NCBI RefSeq assembly: GCF_014640975.1
Contig: NZ_BMHO01000001.1
Coordinates: 754,166-818,165 of the forward strand
Source of the DNA: Microbacterium faecale
Lineage (GTDB): Bacteria; Actinomycetota; Actinomycetes; Actinomycetales; Microbacteriaceae
Length of the DNA: 64,000 nucleotides
Direction: 5' to 3'
Under the pieces are notes generated by a model. That model made no database searches. It saw only the letters and a list, made by a program, of their open reading frames with translations, and was not told the origin of the DNA. The stretch's first letter is position 1. Each line of letters opens with the position of its first letter. Below, piece after piece: positions 33,246-42,464 of this stretch. Made by a program: the position numbers and the translations under genes.

Positions 33246-33436
33246 CGTCCTACGCTGGTGCCTCGGCGCCCTTCGCGGCGGCGTGTGCGGCGTTCGCGAG
33301 TGCCGTGGTGCCGTCATCGGCACGGTGGTTTCTAGTGTTCGTCGCACCGCGGGAGGGTGAATCCGCACTCGTCAGCTCGGCACCGCTGGGGCGCGGGGAA
33401 CGTGAAGGCGCGTCGGGCGGGTTGCGGCGACGATGC

Positions 33437-33455
33437 GATACTATGTCACTTGTGG
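33437..33455 (+). promoter_or_regulatory. Promoter/operator candidate at the padR start
   Basis: GATACTATGTCACTTGTGG contains an extended -10 (TGCGATACT, from 33434) and shares the word ACTATGT with the site at 34108-34132 before the sulfatase gene. The overlap with the possible padR start favours autoregulation. Confidence 0.4.
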
Positions 33456-34099
33456 CAATGAAGAGCGGACCCACCGAATCGCTGAACTTTCTCGATTCCG
33501 TGCTCCTTGGAGTCCTCGCCCGCAAGCCAAGCGCCGGTTACGACGTCCGCAAGTACCTCGAGAAGTCGGGACGCATATACGGATACGTACCGCAGTCCTC
33601 CCAGATCTATCGGCAACTCGCGCGCCTCGTCGAGCGTGACCTGCTCGCGTTCGAGATTGACCGTTCGCGAAGCGGTCCCGACGCCAAGGTCTACTCCTTG
33701 ACCGGGCGTGGCTGGGGAGCTTACCTGGATTGGGTTGACGCGCCGTTCACGCCGTCGCCTCGCCCGCTCGACGCTCATTTCCAAGTGCACTTTGCGTTCG
33801 CCGGGGCGGTTTCGCCAATTGTCGCGCTGCGTCTTGTGGAGACGGAGCTCGCGTTCCGACTCGACCAAGAAGTCGAATGGGACCCGGAGGCGCCCGTTCT
33901 CGAGAGCGATCCGCGCACGCCCTTCGCGGAGGATTGGCTCGACGAGATGTCTTCTCTCGGTGACGCGCGCGGAAACCAGCTCGCGAGTTCGCACATCTCC
34001 TGGCTCCGCACAACGGCACGGCGGCTGCGTCGCCGCATCGAGCGCACGGGCGCAGTCTGGCCGGATCCGGCATGGGAGAGGTTACGTGGCGGGGCATGA
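33443..34099 (+). CDS. PadR-family transcriptional regulator
   Basis: A protein of up to 218 residues with an N-terminal winged helix-turn-helix of the PadR family (FLDSVLLGVLARKPSAGYDVRKYL, then SSQIYRQLARLVERDLL) and a C-terminal helical dimerisation domain (Vir-type). It probably represses neighbouring genes in response to a ligand such as a phenolic acid, the classic PadR effector. Starts possible are ATG 33443, GTG 33452 and ATG 33458; the first overlaps a promoter-like GATACTATG, so a later start, perhaps leaderless, may be right. The same ACTATGT word recurs before the sulfatase gene downstream. Confidence 0.8.
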   Translation: MSLVAMKSGPTESLNFLDSVLLGVLARKPSAGYDVRKYLEKSGRIYGYVPQSSQIYRQLARLVERDLLAFEIDRSRSGPDAKVYSLTGRGWGAYLDWVDAPFTPSPRPLDAHFQVHFAFAGAVSPIVALRLVETELAFRLDQEVEWDPEAPVLESDPRTPFAEDWLDEMSSLGDARGNQLASSHISWLRTTARRLRRRIERTGAVWPDPAWERLRGGA

Positions 34100-34107
34100 G
34101 CCCACTC

Positions 34108-34132
34108 GATAACTATGTGTAAAGTGATGATC
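34108..34132 (+). promoter_or_regulatory. Operator candidate between padR and the sulfatase gene
   Basis: GATAACTATGTGTAAAGTGA is an AT-rich patch eight bases after the padR stop codon. It repeats GATA(A)CTATGT of the padR start region. It may carry the promoter for the sulfatase gene at 34225 and bind PadR. Confidence 0.4.
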
Positions 34133-34224
34133 TCAGGGGGCGGTGCGACGGTCCCGATCACGGCGCGGGGCGGGGCGTGCTGGTCTCCGAACATCGCACC
34201 GCCAGTCGACAACCAGGAGTGATC

Positions 34225-35730
34225 GTGCCCAGACCGAACATCATCTTCATCATGTCGGACGACCATGCCGCGCATGCCATTTCGGCATACGGCAGCCGGG
34301 TCAACCACACGCCTCACCTCGACCGGATCGCCGATGAGGGCGCGCGGATGGACGCCGTGTTCTGCACGAACTCGATCTGCAGCCCGTCGCGCGCGAGCGT
34401 CCTGACGGGCACGTACAGTCACGTCAACGGCGTCTCGTCGATCTGGACCGAGCTGGACTATCGTGTGCCGACCTTCATCGACGCGTTGCACGATCGCGGC
34501 TATCGGACGGGCATGTTCGGCAAGTGGCACCTCGGCGAGCACGGTGTGTCGCGGCCGCGGGGCTTCGACGCATGGAAGATCTTCCCCGGTCAGGGCGACT
34601 ACATCGATCCGGAGATGATCGACGAGAACGGCAGCCACACCGTCACGGGATATGCCACGAACATCGTCACCGACCTCGCTCTGGACTGGATCGACGAGGA
34701 CAGCGACAAGCCTTTCGTCGCGATGGTGCACCACAAGGCGCCGCACCGTCCGTGGATCCCCGACGAGAAGCACACGCACCTCTACGCGGACGGGAACATC
34801 CCGGAGCCCGAGACATTCTTCGATGACTACGCCACGCGCAGCAAGGCAGTCCAGAACGTGCGCATGACGCTCGCCGACGATATGGGATCCGAGGATCTCA
34901 AGCAGGACGTGCCCGAGCATCTCCGCGGCGACGAGAAGCGTCGCGAGCGCATGAGCTGGAAGTACCAGATCTACATGCGCGACTATCTGCAGACCGTGCA
35001 GTCGATCGACGACAACGTCGGACGCGTCCTCGATCGTCTGGAAGAGAAGGGGATCGCCGACAACACGCTGGTCGTCTACACCTCAGACCAGGGGTTCTTC
35101 CTCGGGGATCACGGGTGGTTCGACAAGCGCCTGATGTTCGATCAGTCGCTGCAGATGCCGATGCTGATCCGTTGGCCGGCCGAAATTGCGCCCGGCTCAC
35201 GGTGTGAGGCGGTCATCACCAACGTGGACTTTGCGGCAACGTTCCTCGACATCGCGGGATTCGACGCCGCTGAGGTTCTCCCGACCTCCCAGGGCCGCAG
35301 CTTTCGCCCCTTGCTTCGGGGGGAAGAAGTCGAAGACTGGCCGGACGCGGCGTACTACCGGTACTGGGAGCACGACGACCCGATCCACGGCGCGCCCGCG
35401 CACTATGGCATCCGCACCAAGGATCACAAGCTGATCTACTACTACGGCGCCGGGCTCGACGTGCCTGGTGCATCGCGCGAGGTCTACGAACCCGAATGGG
35501 AGCTGTACGACCTGAATGCCGATCCGACAGAGGTCGACAACGTGGCCGCCGATCCGGCGTACGCGTCGATCAAGGCCGAACTCGAGACGAAGCTGGCCCA
35601 GTATCAGGAGCGATACGGCGACGAGCCGTACCGGGGTCCGGACACACCGCGCCCCGAGTGGGGGCCGTACGACGAAGCGCGCCTCGCACGCGTCGAGGAG
35701 TACGTGCGCCGGATCCGCGCGACGAGCTGA
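34225..35730 (+). CDS. Type I sulfatase (formylglycine-dependent)
   Basis: A 501-residue sulfatase. NIIFIMSDDHA gives the metal-binding Asp pair (D12, D13), and C52-S-P-S-R56 (CSPSRASVLTG) is the CxPxR signature, in which Cys becomes formylglycine, the catalytic residue. GKWHLGEHG and DNTLVVYTSDQGFFLGDHGW supply further metal and sulfate-binding residues. No signal peptide is visible, so it is probably cytoplasmic and acts on an imported sulfate ester. GTG at 34225 follows AGGAG. Proteins of this subgroup act on choline-sulfate, aryl sulfates or carbohydrate sulfates; the substrate cannot be chosen. No formylglycine-generating enzyme gene is in the window. The PadR gene upstream is a likely regulator. 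Confidence 0.9.
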   Translation: MPRPNIIFIMSDDHAAHAISAYGSRVNHTPHLDRIADEGARMDAVFCTNSICSPSRASVLTGTYSHVNGVSSIWTELDYRVPTFIDALHDRGYRTGMFGKWHLGEHGVSRPRGFDAWKIFPGQGDYIDPEMIDENGSHTVTGYATNIVTDLALDWIDEDSDKPFVAMVHHKAPHRPWIPDEKHTHLYADGNIPEPETFFDDYATRSKAVQNVRMTLADDMGSEDLKQDVPEHLRGDEKRRERMSWKYQIYMRDYLQTVQSIDDNVGRVLDRLEEKGIADNTLVVYTSDQGFFLGDHGWFDKRLMFDQSLQMPMLIRWPAEIAPGSRCEAVITNVDFAATFLDIAGFDAAEVLPTSQGRSFRPLLRGEEVEDWPDAAYYRYWEHDDPIHGAPAHYGIRTKDHKLIYYYGAGLDVPGASREVYEPEWELYDLNADPTEVDNVAADPAYASIKAELETKLAQYQERYGDEPYRGPDTPRPEWGPYDEARLARVEEYVRRIRATS

Positions 35731-35752
35731 CCTGTCCGCTCGCCGAGGTGCA

Positions 35753-36667
35753 CTATCGCTTCAGGAGGCGTACGGATCCGAACCACGCGGCCGGCTTCGC
35801 GATCCAATCGTCGCGTCGCGCCGCGCGCCATCCGCACACCATGAGGACGACGGTCGCGGCGAAGATCCAGAACCCCCACCAGCTGACCTGGTCGGTGGCC
35901 GCGTACATGTGGCTGAGGTTCCGCAAGGCGCCCGTCGCGAGCACCAGACCGACGTGCACGACGACGAACGCGACGAAGAAGAGCATCGTGGGGTAGTGGA
36001 TCCGCTTCGCCAGCTCAGTGGGGAGGATCCGCTGCCATGCGGGCGAGGTCGGGTAGACCGCGCTGAGTCGGTAGCCGGTGATGGCCGCGAGCGGAGCCGC
36101 GACGAACACGATGACGACGTAGCTCAACTGCTGCAGCGCGTTGTAGTTGACCCAGCTGTTCTCGGTCGGCCAGTCGAGCGAGATGTACTGCAGCAGCACC
36201 GACAGGGCGTTCGGAAACACATCCCAGTCCGTGGGCACGATGCGCGCCCAGTGGCCGCTGATGAACAGCAGCGCGACGAAGACGACGCCGTTCGCAAGCC
36301 ACAGGACGTCGACCGCGACGTGCCCCCAGAGCGCGAGCGACATGCGACGCTTCTTTACGCGCGTGGAGGTCCACAGCCCGCCGGCACGCTTCTCCGTGCG
36401 CACGCGGATCCCGGTGCGCACGATGAGTACGAGGAAGAAGGCGTTGAGGAAATGGGTCCACGACACGAAGGCCGGGATCCCTTCCGGTGTCGACGCGAGC
36501 CGCGGCGCGTCGCCAGGGAAGCGTGTGATGAATGTGGTGAAGAGCTCGGTCGACAGCAGACCCCGCACGACGAAGACGCCGCACCAGGCCACCAACACGA
36601 GCGCGGCGACGCCGAACAAGCCGATGAGGACCTGGATCCATGTCGGTCGGGCGCGCGTGTGACTCAC
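35753..36667 (-). CDS. Cytochrome b561-like / DUF4405-type membrane protein
   Basis: A 304-residue protein with five or six hydrophobic helices (WIQVLIGLFGVAALVLVAWCGVFVV, FLNAFFLVLIV, GHVAVDVLWLANGVVFVALLFI, SYVVIVFVAAPLAAITGY, MLFFVAFVVVHVGLVLA, FWIFAATVVLMVCGW). His residues in or near the helices (SWTHFLNAF, LWGHVAVD, RIHYPTM, VVHVGLV) are placed like haem ligands of di-haem cytochrome b561 proteins. It may pass electrons across the membrane; partners are not adjacent. GTG at 36667 is the start chosen because the first helix follows. It is convergent with the sulfatase gene, with 22 bases between stops. Confidence 0.75.
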   Translation of the reverse strand: MSHTRARPTWIQVLIGLFGVAALVLVAWCGVFVVRGLLSTELFTTFITRFPGDAPRLASTPEGIPAFVSWTHFLNAFFLVLIVRTGIRVRTEKRAGGLWTSTRVKKRRMSLALWGHVAVDVLWLANGVVFVALLFISGHWARIVPTDWDVFPNALSVLLQYISLDWPTENSWVNYNALQQLSYVVIVFVAAPLAAITGYRLSAVYPTSPAWQRILPTELAKRIHYPTMLFFVAFVVVHVGLVLATGALRNLSHMYAATDQVSWWGFWIFAATVVLMVCGWRAARRDDWIAKPAAWFGSVRLLKR

Positions 36668-36838
36668 TCGATCATTCTTACCGGTCCAGCTCACCCGATG
36701 CCGAATGCGGTGACCCGGTGTGACGCTGGATGGCACGGGGAGTGCGAGGACGGACGAGCCAGAATCGCGGAGATGTGTTCGAACCGCGGACGCCTGGCGT
36801 GAGCGGCTTGTGCGGGTGATTCCCTGCCGAGCACGGGT

Positions 36839-36877
36839 GTGGCCGGATCGCGCGCCCGGAGGCGGCGACCCGGCCAC
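36839..36877 (-). terminator. Terminator-like inverted repeat
   Basis: GTGGCCGGATC (36839-36849) and GACCCGGCCAC (36867-36877) pair at 10 of 11 positions with a 17-base loop. The repeat lies 10 bases after the stop codon of the minus-strand surface protein gene. Confidence 0.55.
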
Positions 36878-36886
36878 GTGTCGCGG

Positions 36887-38800
36887 TTACGCCGTGCGGC
36901 GTGCAGCGGTGATGACGAGACCCGCCGCAATCAGGGCCGCACCGCCGAGGGCGATGCCCCACCCGACCTTGCCACCCGTGGGGGCCAGCGAGTCGTCCTC
37001 GTCGTCCGGACGCGGATCCTCGGAGGGCGCGGGTTCGGGATCCTCGGACGGCTCCGGCTCCGGCGTGGGTGCCGGTTCCGCGCCGGGCGCGCCCTCGAGC
37101 GCGTACAGCGTGGTCGTCCCCGTGACCTCGTTGCCGACCGCGATCATCGGCACGCCGCTCGGCGAGGCGTCGGCCGCGATGAAGTCCAGGCCCTCCGGCC
37201 CGAGGTCGCCGACGGAGTTCACGAGCGCCGCGAGCTCGTCGTCGCTCGCACCGGCCTCGGCGAGCTCCTCGTAGGCGTCCCCGAGGTTCGTGTCGAACTC
37301 CCGGTTGTTGATGTATTCGACGTACGTCGGCGCGGATGGATCCGTGATGTCGTAGACGATGACGCCCGACACGCGCTCGAAGCCGATGAACGCGTAGGTG
37401 CGGCCGTCGACCTCGCCGATCGTGAGGTTCTCCGGCTCGACGCCCTTCGCGTCGCTGCGGTTCTCGAGCTCGTTGTTGTCGTGGCCCGAGTTGAAGACGA
37501 GGGGCGTCGACTCCGCGAGACGGGCGGTGAGCTCTTCGAACTGCGCGCCCGAGTCGAAGACGAGGTCGCCCGACGCCGTGTAGATCGCGAACGAGCGCGC
37601 GCCGTACGCGTAGAGCTCGGTGTAGCAGCCCTGGTCCGCGTCGAGGCCCATCTCGGTGCTCACCTCGAGGCGCCCCAGCGCGGCGTCGTCCTCATACCCG
37701 GCGAGGTTCTCGCAGAGGGGGCCCGTGCCGGGAGCGTCGTCGGTGCCGAGATCCTTGACCCGCGCGGGCTCGAGGTAGTCGCCCCACTCGCGCGCGTCGC
37801 CCTCGTTCGCGGTGACGAGATACGTTTCGCCGTCGACCTGGTACGACTGGATCCCGTCGGGCATCGGCATGCCGTACAGACCCGGGTACGTCGTGATGTT
37901 GATGGTCGGGGCGTCCTCGGGATCCCGATCGGACGCGTCGAGGGGCACCTCGCCGCGGTCGATGAACCCGAGTCCCCAGACGTCGGTGACCGTGGCTGTC
38001 GCGAGGTCGACCGTGGCGACGGCGTTCGCCTCCTGCAGCGCCGCGTAGGCGACGCCGTCCTGGACCGTGACGTACTCCGGCTCCCAGTTCGTCGAACGGG
38101 GCAGATCCTCGTTCAAGATCGGGCCGAACGCGTCGCGCACCGAGGGGTCGAGTTCGGCGTCTTCGAACGCGTGGAAGTCGGCGATGCGGACGTCGTCCTG
38201 CGTGGGGGCCGCGAGCCCCGACGGTACGGTGATGACCGCGATCGAGCCCTCCGGATCCGACGAGAAGTCTTCCGCCGGTTCGCCCTCGTTTGCGACGACC
38301 GCGTAGGCGCCGTCGGGCGAGAAGGTCACCATGTCGGGCAGGGATCCAACCGTGACCTCGCCGAGCACCGCCGGCGCATCCGCGTTCGCATCGAAGAACA
38401 GGATCCGCCCCGGCGCGGTTTTGTCGTCGGCGTTCTCGAGTGCGATCGCGCCGAGGCCGTCCTCACGGATGGCGACGGAGTTCGCGACCCCGCCGTCCGC
38501 GCCCACCTGATACAGCTCGGTCATCGCGGCGGGGTTCGACATGTCGATCGCGAAGACGGATCCCGCCGCCGCGTTCACCGAGAAGAGTCGGTTGCCGTGC
38601 GCCTGCACGATCTCGCTCGCGCCCTCGTCGAAGATGCCGGTCTCGAAGGTGCCGGCGACCGAGAGGTGGAAGGGTGCGTCGTCGATCGCGTCGTAGATCG
38701 GGTCGATGTCGCCGGGCTGCGCTGCGACGGCCACGGCAGGGGCGGCGACGAGCGCGCACGCCGCGCCGGTCGCGAGGAGGATCCGAGGAAGTTTTCGCAT
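36887..38800 (-). CDS. Choice-of-anchor I family surface protein with LAxTG signal
   Basis: A 637-residue exported protein. The signal peptide (LPRILLATGAACALVAAPAVAVAA) is followed by a beta-propeller-like domain of the choice-of-anchor I family: ANSVAIREDGLGAIALEN, GSLPDMVTFSPDGAYAVVANEGEP and EPEYVTVQDGVAYAALQEANA are typical. An acidic Pro/Glu linker (EPAPTPEPEPSEDPEPAPSED) leads to LAPTG (605-609), a hydrophobic helix and ARR tail, so a class E-like sortase probably attaches it to the wall. Relatives are often encoded near phosphatases or nucleotidases, and a wall-anchored 5'-nucleotidase lies 266 bases upstream on the same strand. The start codon sits directly after a hairpin that contains its ribosome-binding site. 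Confidence 0.85.
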   Translation of the reverse strand: MRKLPRILLATGAACALVAAPAVAVAAQPGDIDPIYDAIDDAPFHLSVAGTFETGIFDEGASEIVQAHGNRLFSVNAAAGSVFAIDMSNPAAMTELYQVGADGGVANSVAIREDGLGAIALENADDKTAPGRILFFDANADAPAVLGEVTVGSLPDMVTFSPDGAYAVVANEGEPAEDFSSDPEGSIAVITVPSGLAAPTQDDVRIADFHAFEDAELDPSVRDAFGPILNEDLPRSTNWEPEYVTVQDGVAYAALQEANAVATVDLATATVTDVWGLGFIDRGEVPLDASDRDPEDAPTINITTYPGLYGMPMPDGIQSYQVDGETYLVTANEGDAREWGDYLEPARVKDLGTDDAPGTGPLCENLAGYEDDAALGRLEVSTEMGLDADQGCYTELYAYGARSFAIYTASGDLVFDSGAQFEELTARLAESTPLVFNSGHDNNELENRSDAKGVEPENLTIGEVDGRTYAFIGFERVSGVIVYDITDPSAPTYVEYINNREFDTNLGDAYEELAEAGASDDELAALVNSVGDLGPEGLDFIAADASPSGVPMIAVGNEVTGTTTLYALEGAPGAEPAPTPEPEPSEDPEPAPSEDPRPDDEDDSLAPTGGKVGWGIALGGAALIAAGLVITAARRTA

Positions 38801-38818
38801 GCCCCTTGTCTAAGGGGC
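38801..38818 (-). promoter_or_regulatory. Hairpin enclosing the ribosome-binding site of the choice-of-anchor gene
   Basis: On the minus strand GCCCCTT-AGAC-AAGGGGC is a perfect 7-bp stem with a 4-base loop, ending at the base just before the ATG. Its 3' arm holds the only ribosome-binding-site candidate (AAGGGG). Folding would hide it. Confidence 0.65.
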
Positions 38819-39013
38819 GCGGGTGGTCGGCGGATGAACCGCAGATGAACGATCGTCGCCGGGCGCGCGGGTGACGGGCGCCGCGCCGGCCGCATCCGCG
38901 GACATGTGCCGCATTCACGGGTCGAGTAGCGCGATGTGGTCCGCGGATCCGGCAATTTTCCGCGCGAAGGGAACGCACGGCTGTCGGGCGAGGCGTGCCG
39001 CGACCGGAACGGA

Positions 39014-39063
39014 TGCACGGAGCGGGGCCCGCACCCCGGAGGATGCGGGCCCCGCTCCGTGCA
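39014..39063 (-). terminator. Strong 20-bp terminator hairpin after the 5'-nucleotidase gene
   Basis: Positions 39014-39033 and 39044-39063 are perfectly complementary over 20 bases (core CGGAGCGGGGCCCGCA), with a 10-base loop. It begins two bases after the stop codon and is the strongest hairpin in the window. It has no T-tract, as in many actinobacterial terminators. Confidence 0.8.
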
Positions 39064-39065
39064 GG

Positions 39066-40955
39066 TCAGGCCTTGCGGGTCCGTGCGACCAGCACGACGC
39101 CCGCGACCAGGAGGAAGGCGGCGCCGAACCCGAAGGCCCACGCCGTGTCGCCACCGGTCGGCGCGAGCTCGTCGCCACCGTCTCCCTCGTCGCCGTCGGG
39201 GCCGGGCTCCTCGCTCGGCTGCGGCTCGGGCTCCTCCGAAGGTTCCGGCTCGGGCTCCGGCTCGGCTTCCTCGGCCGGGATCGCGCGACCCATGGGCGAC
39301 GGCTCGACAAGGTCGTGCTCAGCGAAGAAGTCGACCGTGGCCTCGAGGTCGATGAGACCCGTGTCGCGGAACGGCATCTGCGTGAAGGCGGTGAAGTTGT
39401 CGCCGCCCGCGGCGATGAACGAGTTCGTCGTGACCGTGTAGGTCTCGTCCATGGCGAGCTCGGCGCCGTTGAGCGTCATCGACACGATGCGCTCGCCCTC
39501 GGCGGCGTCCTCGGCGTACTCGTACGAGAAGCCCTCCGAGATGCCCAGGTGCAGCTTCCCGTCGTCGCCTGGCTGCCACTGCTGCTCGAGCATCAGCTTG
39601 ATGTCGGCGCCGGTCATCTCGCTCGTGGTGAGCGTGTTCGCGAACGGCTGCACGGCGGCGGCCTCGGCGTAGGTCACGACGCCGTCGCCCTCGCCCACGT
39701 CGCTGGACGCGAACAGCAGGTCGTCGCGCAGACCGCCCGGGTTCATGACTGCGATGTCGGCGGGCTCACCGCCGTAGTTGCCGTACTCGGTGGTCGCCCA
39801 CAGGTAGACGTCGGCAACCGTGTTGCCCATCGTCGACTCGACGCCGCGGTCGTCGCCGGGCACCTCGCCGCCGCGCAGGATGTCTTCGCTGATCGCGCCG
39901 ACGGGGACGTTGCCCTCCTCGGCGGCCACGGCGACGGCGTCGTCCACGATCGCCTGGATGTCCTCGGCGATCGGGAAGGCCGGCTCGCCCTCGTCATTCG
40001 CGAGCGGCACGAGGGATCCTGCGATCGAGATGAGCTCGTTCGTCGCGGCGTCGACCTGAAGGTCGAGCTTCGAGAGCGTGGATCCGTAATCGTTGCCCTG
40101 AACGACCGGGCGGTCATTGATCGTGCAGGGGTAGCCCTGATGGGTGTGGCCCGACATGATCGCATCGATCTCGGGGGTCGCGTCGCGCACGAGCGCGCCG
40201 AACTCGCTGTCCTCGTTCGCGATCGCCTCGCACACGGAGGCGTCGTCGCCCGAGACCGCGGCTCCGGAGTGCGCGAGCAGCACCGTCACGTCGACGTCGC
40301 CGTCGATGGCGGCGGCGACGCGGTTGGCGGCCTCGACCTGGTCGCCGAAGTCGAGCATCGCGACCCCGTCCGGGGCCACGAGGCTGGCGGTCTCGGCGGT
40401 GACGGTGCCGATGAAGCCGATCGTGACGCCGTCGACCTCGCGGATCGCGTACTCGCTCAGCGCCGGGTCGGTCGTGCCCGCGTGGTAGACGTTCGCGCCG
40501 AGCGTGAGGTCGGCGCCGTAGCCGTCGGCCTCGCCGAACTGCTGGTAGAACGGCTGGACGCGGTCGGTGAGGTCGGCGTAGCCCTTGTCGAACTCGTGGT
40601 TACCGACTGCGCTCACGTCCAGCCCTCCGACGGCGAGCGACTGCATCGTCGGCTCGTCCTGCTGGATGAAGGACGTGAAGGTCGAGGCGCCGATGTTGTC
40701 GCCGGCGGAGACGAACAGCGTGTTGGGGTTCTCCGACTCGAAGTGGCGCACGGCGCCCACGAGTCCCGCGGCGCCGGCGAGCCCACCGAACGCGTCGGCC
40801 TCGAGGCGCCCGTGGAAGTCGTTGATTCCGAGGATCTGGATGTCGGTCGTGTCGGGCTCGGCCGCCGCCAGGGCGGCCTGCGGCGTCAGGAACAGCGCGC
40901 CCGCGGTGGCGAGCGCGGCACCGACGCCGATGCTGCGTGTCATACGTGATCGCAT
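39066..40955 (-). CDS. Wall-anchored bifunctional 5'-nucleotidase / UDP-sugar hydrolase
   Basis: A 629-residue exported metallophosphoesterase. A signal peptide (SIGVGAALATAGALFLTPQAALA) is followed by the calcineurin-like domain: ILGINDFHGRLE (metal ligands D and H), FVSAGDNIGAS, and SAVGNHEFDKG (the N-H pair), and then MSGHTHQGYPC. The C-terminal 5'-nucleotidase domain has MNPGGLRDDL and NSFIAAGGDNFTAF. These enzymes release phosphate or nucleosides from extracellular nucleotides. An acidic Pro/Glu linker and LAPTG (597-601) with hydrophobic helix and basic tail anchor it to the wall. ATG at 40955 has an AAGGA ribosome-binding site. It is followed by a very strong hairpin. Confidence 0.92.
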   Translation of the reverse strand: MRSRMTRSIGVGAALATAGALFLTPQAALAAAEPDTTDIQILGINDFHGRLEADAFGGLAGAAGLVGAVRHFESENPNTLFVSAGDNIGASTFTSFIQQDEPTMQSLAVGGLDVSAVGNHEFDKGYADLTDRVQPFYQQFGEADGYGADLTLGANVYHAGTTDPALSEYAIREVDGVTIGFIGTVTAETASLVAPDGVAMLDFGDQVEAANRVAAAIDGDVDVTVLLAHSGAAVSGDDASVCEAIANEDSEFGALVRDATPEIDAIMSGHTHQGYPCTINDRPVVQGNDYGSTLSKLDLQVDAATNELISIAGSLVPLANDEGEPAFPIAEDIQAIVDDAVAVAAEEGNVPVGAISEDILRGGEVPGDDRGVESTMGNTVADVYLWATTEYGNYGGEPADIAVMNPGGLRDDLLFASSDVGEGDGVVTYAEAAAVQPFANTLTTSEMTGADIKLMLEQQWQPGDDGKLHLGISEGFSYEYAEDAAEGERIVSMTLNGAELAMDETYTVTTNSFIAAGGDNFTAFTQMPFRDTGLIDLEATVDFFAEHDLVEPSPMGRAIPAEEAEPEPEPEPSEEPEPQPSEEPGPDGDEGDGGDELAPTGGDTAWAFGFGAAFLLVAGVVLVARTRKA

Positions 40956-41055
40956 TGCGGTCCTTCGAACAGGGATCGACGTGCCCCGGGTTCGAGGCAT
41001 CATCCACCGTTCTAGCCGGTCCGCGGGCGGGGCGCGAGACCTTCGAGTGAAATGC

Positions 41056-41811
41056 CTATGAACTCGCCGCGGCGATGCCGTCGGCGTACGCCTCGTCGTA
41101 GCCCTTGCGGAACATGTCGGTGGGACCGGTGCGGGGAATCGTCCGCGCTCCGGGGAGGTCGAGGGATCCGACGAGGTCGCCGCGGCCACGCACCACCGCG
41201 ACGGGTCGTCCGGTCGCCTTCCCCTTGACGAGTTCCGCCGCGGAGCACAGCTCGTCGGCGACGCACGGTAACGTCACGGCGAGCGGCCTGCCCTGGCTGT
41301 CGACGGATCCGCGGAGGTCTTCGAACACGTGCACGCCCGCCGCGCCGATCGCGCAGTCGATCTGTCCGTCACGCCACGGGCGGCCGAGCGTGTCGCTCAG
41401 CAGCACGCCGATCTCCGCGTCGAAGCGGTCGCGCAGGGCGAGGGCGATTGCGCGGGCCGAGGCATCGGGATCCTCGGGGAGCAACAGCACCGTGCCCTCG
41501 GGGGTGTTCGACGAGTCGACGCCGGCGGCAGCCGAGACGATCCCGAGCCGGTTCTCGACGATGCGTGTCGTGCGCCCGGTCTCGGGGTTCGTGCGCGAGG
41601 CGACGACGCGCACGGTCTCTGCCGTGATGGCATCCTCGCGGTCGTCGGCGGTCACGAAGCGCCCCTCGGCCTTCGAGACGATCTTGCTTGTGACGACGAC
41701 GATGTCGCCCGACCGCAGCGGATCCGTCGCGAACGCGTCGCCGATGACCGTCGCGAGATCGGTGCCGGACGTGATCTCGCCGATCCCGTCCGGCGCCCAG
41801 ACTCTGATCAC
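41056..41811 (-). CDS. cofE: Coenzyme F420-0:L-glutamate ligase
   Basis: A 251-residue CofE enzyme, the family equal to the N-terminal half of mycobacterial FbiB. It adds L-glutamates to F420-0 with GTP. Motifs seen: [18 protein letters not shown], the long conserved [36 protein letters not shown] with metal ligands, and [24 protein letters not shown]. The C-terminal nitroreductase-like domain of full FbiB is absent, so this is the short CofE form. GTG at 41811 overlaps the acetyltransferase stop by 4 bases. It lies 32 kb from the fbiC operon, so F420 synthesis is split over at least two loci; a cofD/fbiA gene is not in the window. Confidence 0.92.
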   Translation of the reverse strand: MIRVWAPDGIGEITSGTDLATVIGDAFATDPLRSGDIVVVTSKIVSKAEGRFVTADDREDAITAETVRVVASRTNPETGRTTRIVENRLGIVSAAAGVDSSNTPEGTVLLLPEDPDASARAIALALRDRFDAEIGVLLSDTLGRPWRDGQIDCAIGAAGVHVFEDLRGSVDSQGRPLAVTLPCVADELCSAAELVKGKATGRPVAVVRGRGDLVGSLDLPGARTIPRTGPTDMFRKGYDEAYADGIAAASS

Positions 41812-42314
41812 CGCGAGAAGCGGATCTCAGTCAGCGTCTCGCCGAGGAACGGCTCGGTGCGCTTCGCACCGTCGATCTCGAAGCCGCGCTTGAGGTAGAA
41901 GCCGGTGCCACCGGGGTAGTTCTCCGCGATCCAGCCGTACAGCGGCTCGCCGTCGTCGACGACCGCGTCGAACAGGAGGCGGCCGATGCCCTTGCGGTGC
42001 CAGCTGTCGAGGAGGTAGACGAAGTAGAGCTCCCGCGGGGCCGGAGCGTCGTCGTCGCGCGCCGGGCCCGAGGCCGCGAAGCCGACGATCTCGCCGTCGA
42101 CGAGCGCCGCCGCGTGGCGATGTTCTTCCCCGCGATCCGCGTAGTTGCTCCACAGGTCGGCGAGCCTCTTCGGCGAGATCGCCTCGAGCGTGGCGCTGGA
42201 GATCATTCCGTCGTACGTCTCGTGCCACACCTTTGCGTGCACGCGTCCCATGTCCGCGGCATCGACGTCGCGGATGGGTCGGACCAAAACATCGAGCTGT
42301 GTGTCAGTGCCCAT
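41808..42314 (-). CDS. GNAT-family N-acetyltransferase
   Basis: A 168-residue protein of the GCN5-related acetyltransferase fold. It has the motif A region for acetyl-CoA binding ([20 protein letters not shown], with R-x-x-G-x-G/A partly kept as RKGIGR), the beta-bulge ELYFVYLL, and the C-terminal [18 protein letters not shown]. It transfers an acetyl group from acetyl-CoA to an amine; the substrate is unknown. The gene is translationally coupled with cofE by a 4-base overlap, a link known from other actinobacteria only as occasional synteny, so the functional tie is inference. It is divergent from the ddaH-rocD pair. Confidence 0.87.
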   Translation of the reverse strand: MGTDTQLDVLVRPIRDVDAADMGRVHAKVWHETYDGMISSATLEAISPKRLADLWSNYADRGEEHRHAAALVDGEIVGFAASGPARDDDAPAPRELYFVYLLDSWHRKGIGRLLFDAVVDDGEPLYGWIAENYPGGTGFYLKRGFEIDGAKRTEPFLGETLTEIRFSR

Positions 42315-42464
42315 GGCGAGAGCTTAGGCCGGGGCATCTCGGACACGAAATCGTCGGCGATGCATGCCACAATATTCGTGGCGTGCTCGTGCGTAGGTGT
42401 TCAGTTGCTCCGCCGGGCCAGGAGGACAGCGTCCGCCATTCGTTTGCGAAGACGAGGAGCGTTT

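Noticed and set aside
38871..40949. Open frame of 692 codons antisense to the 5'-nucleotidase gene
   Set aside because: Low-complexity shadow; the minus strand has the metallophosphoesterase motifs and a signal peptide.
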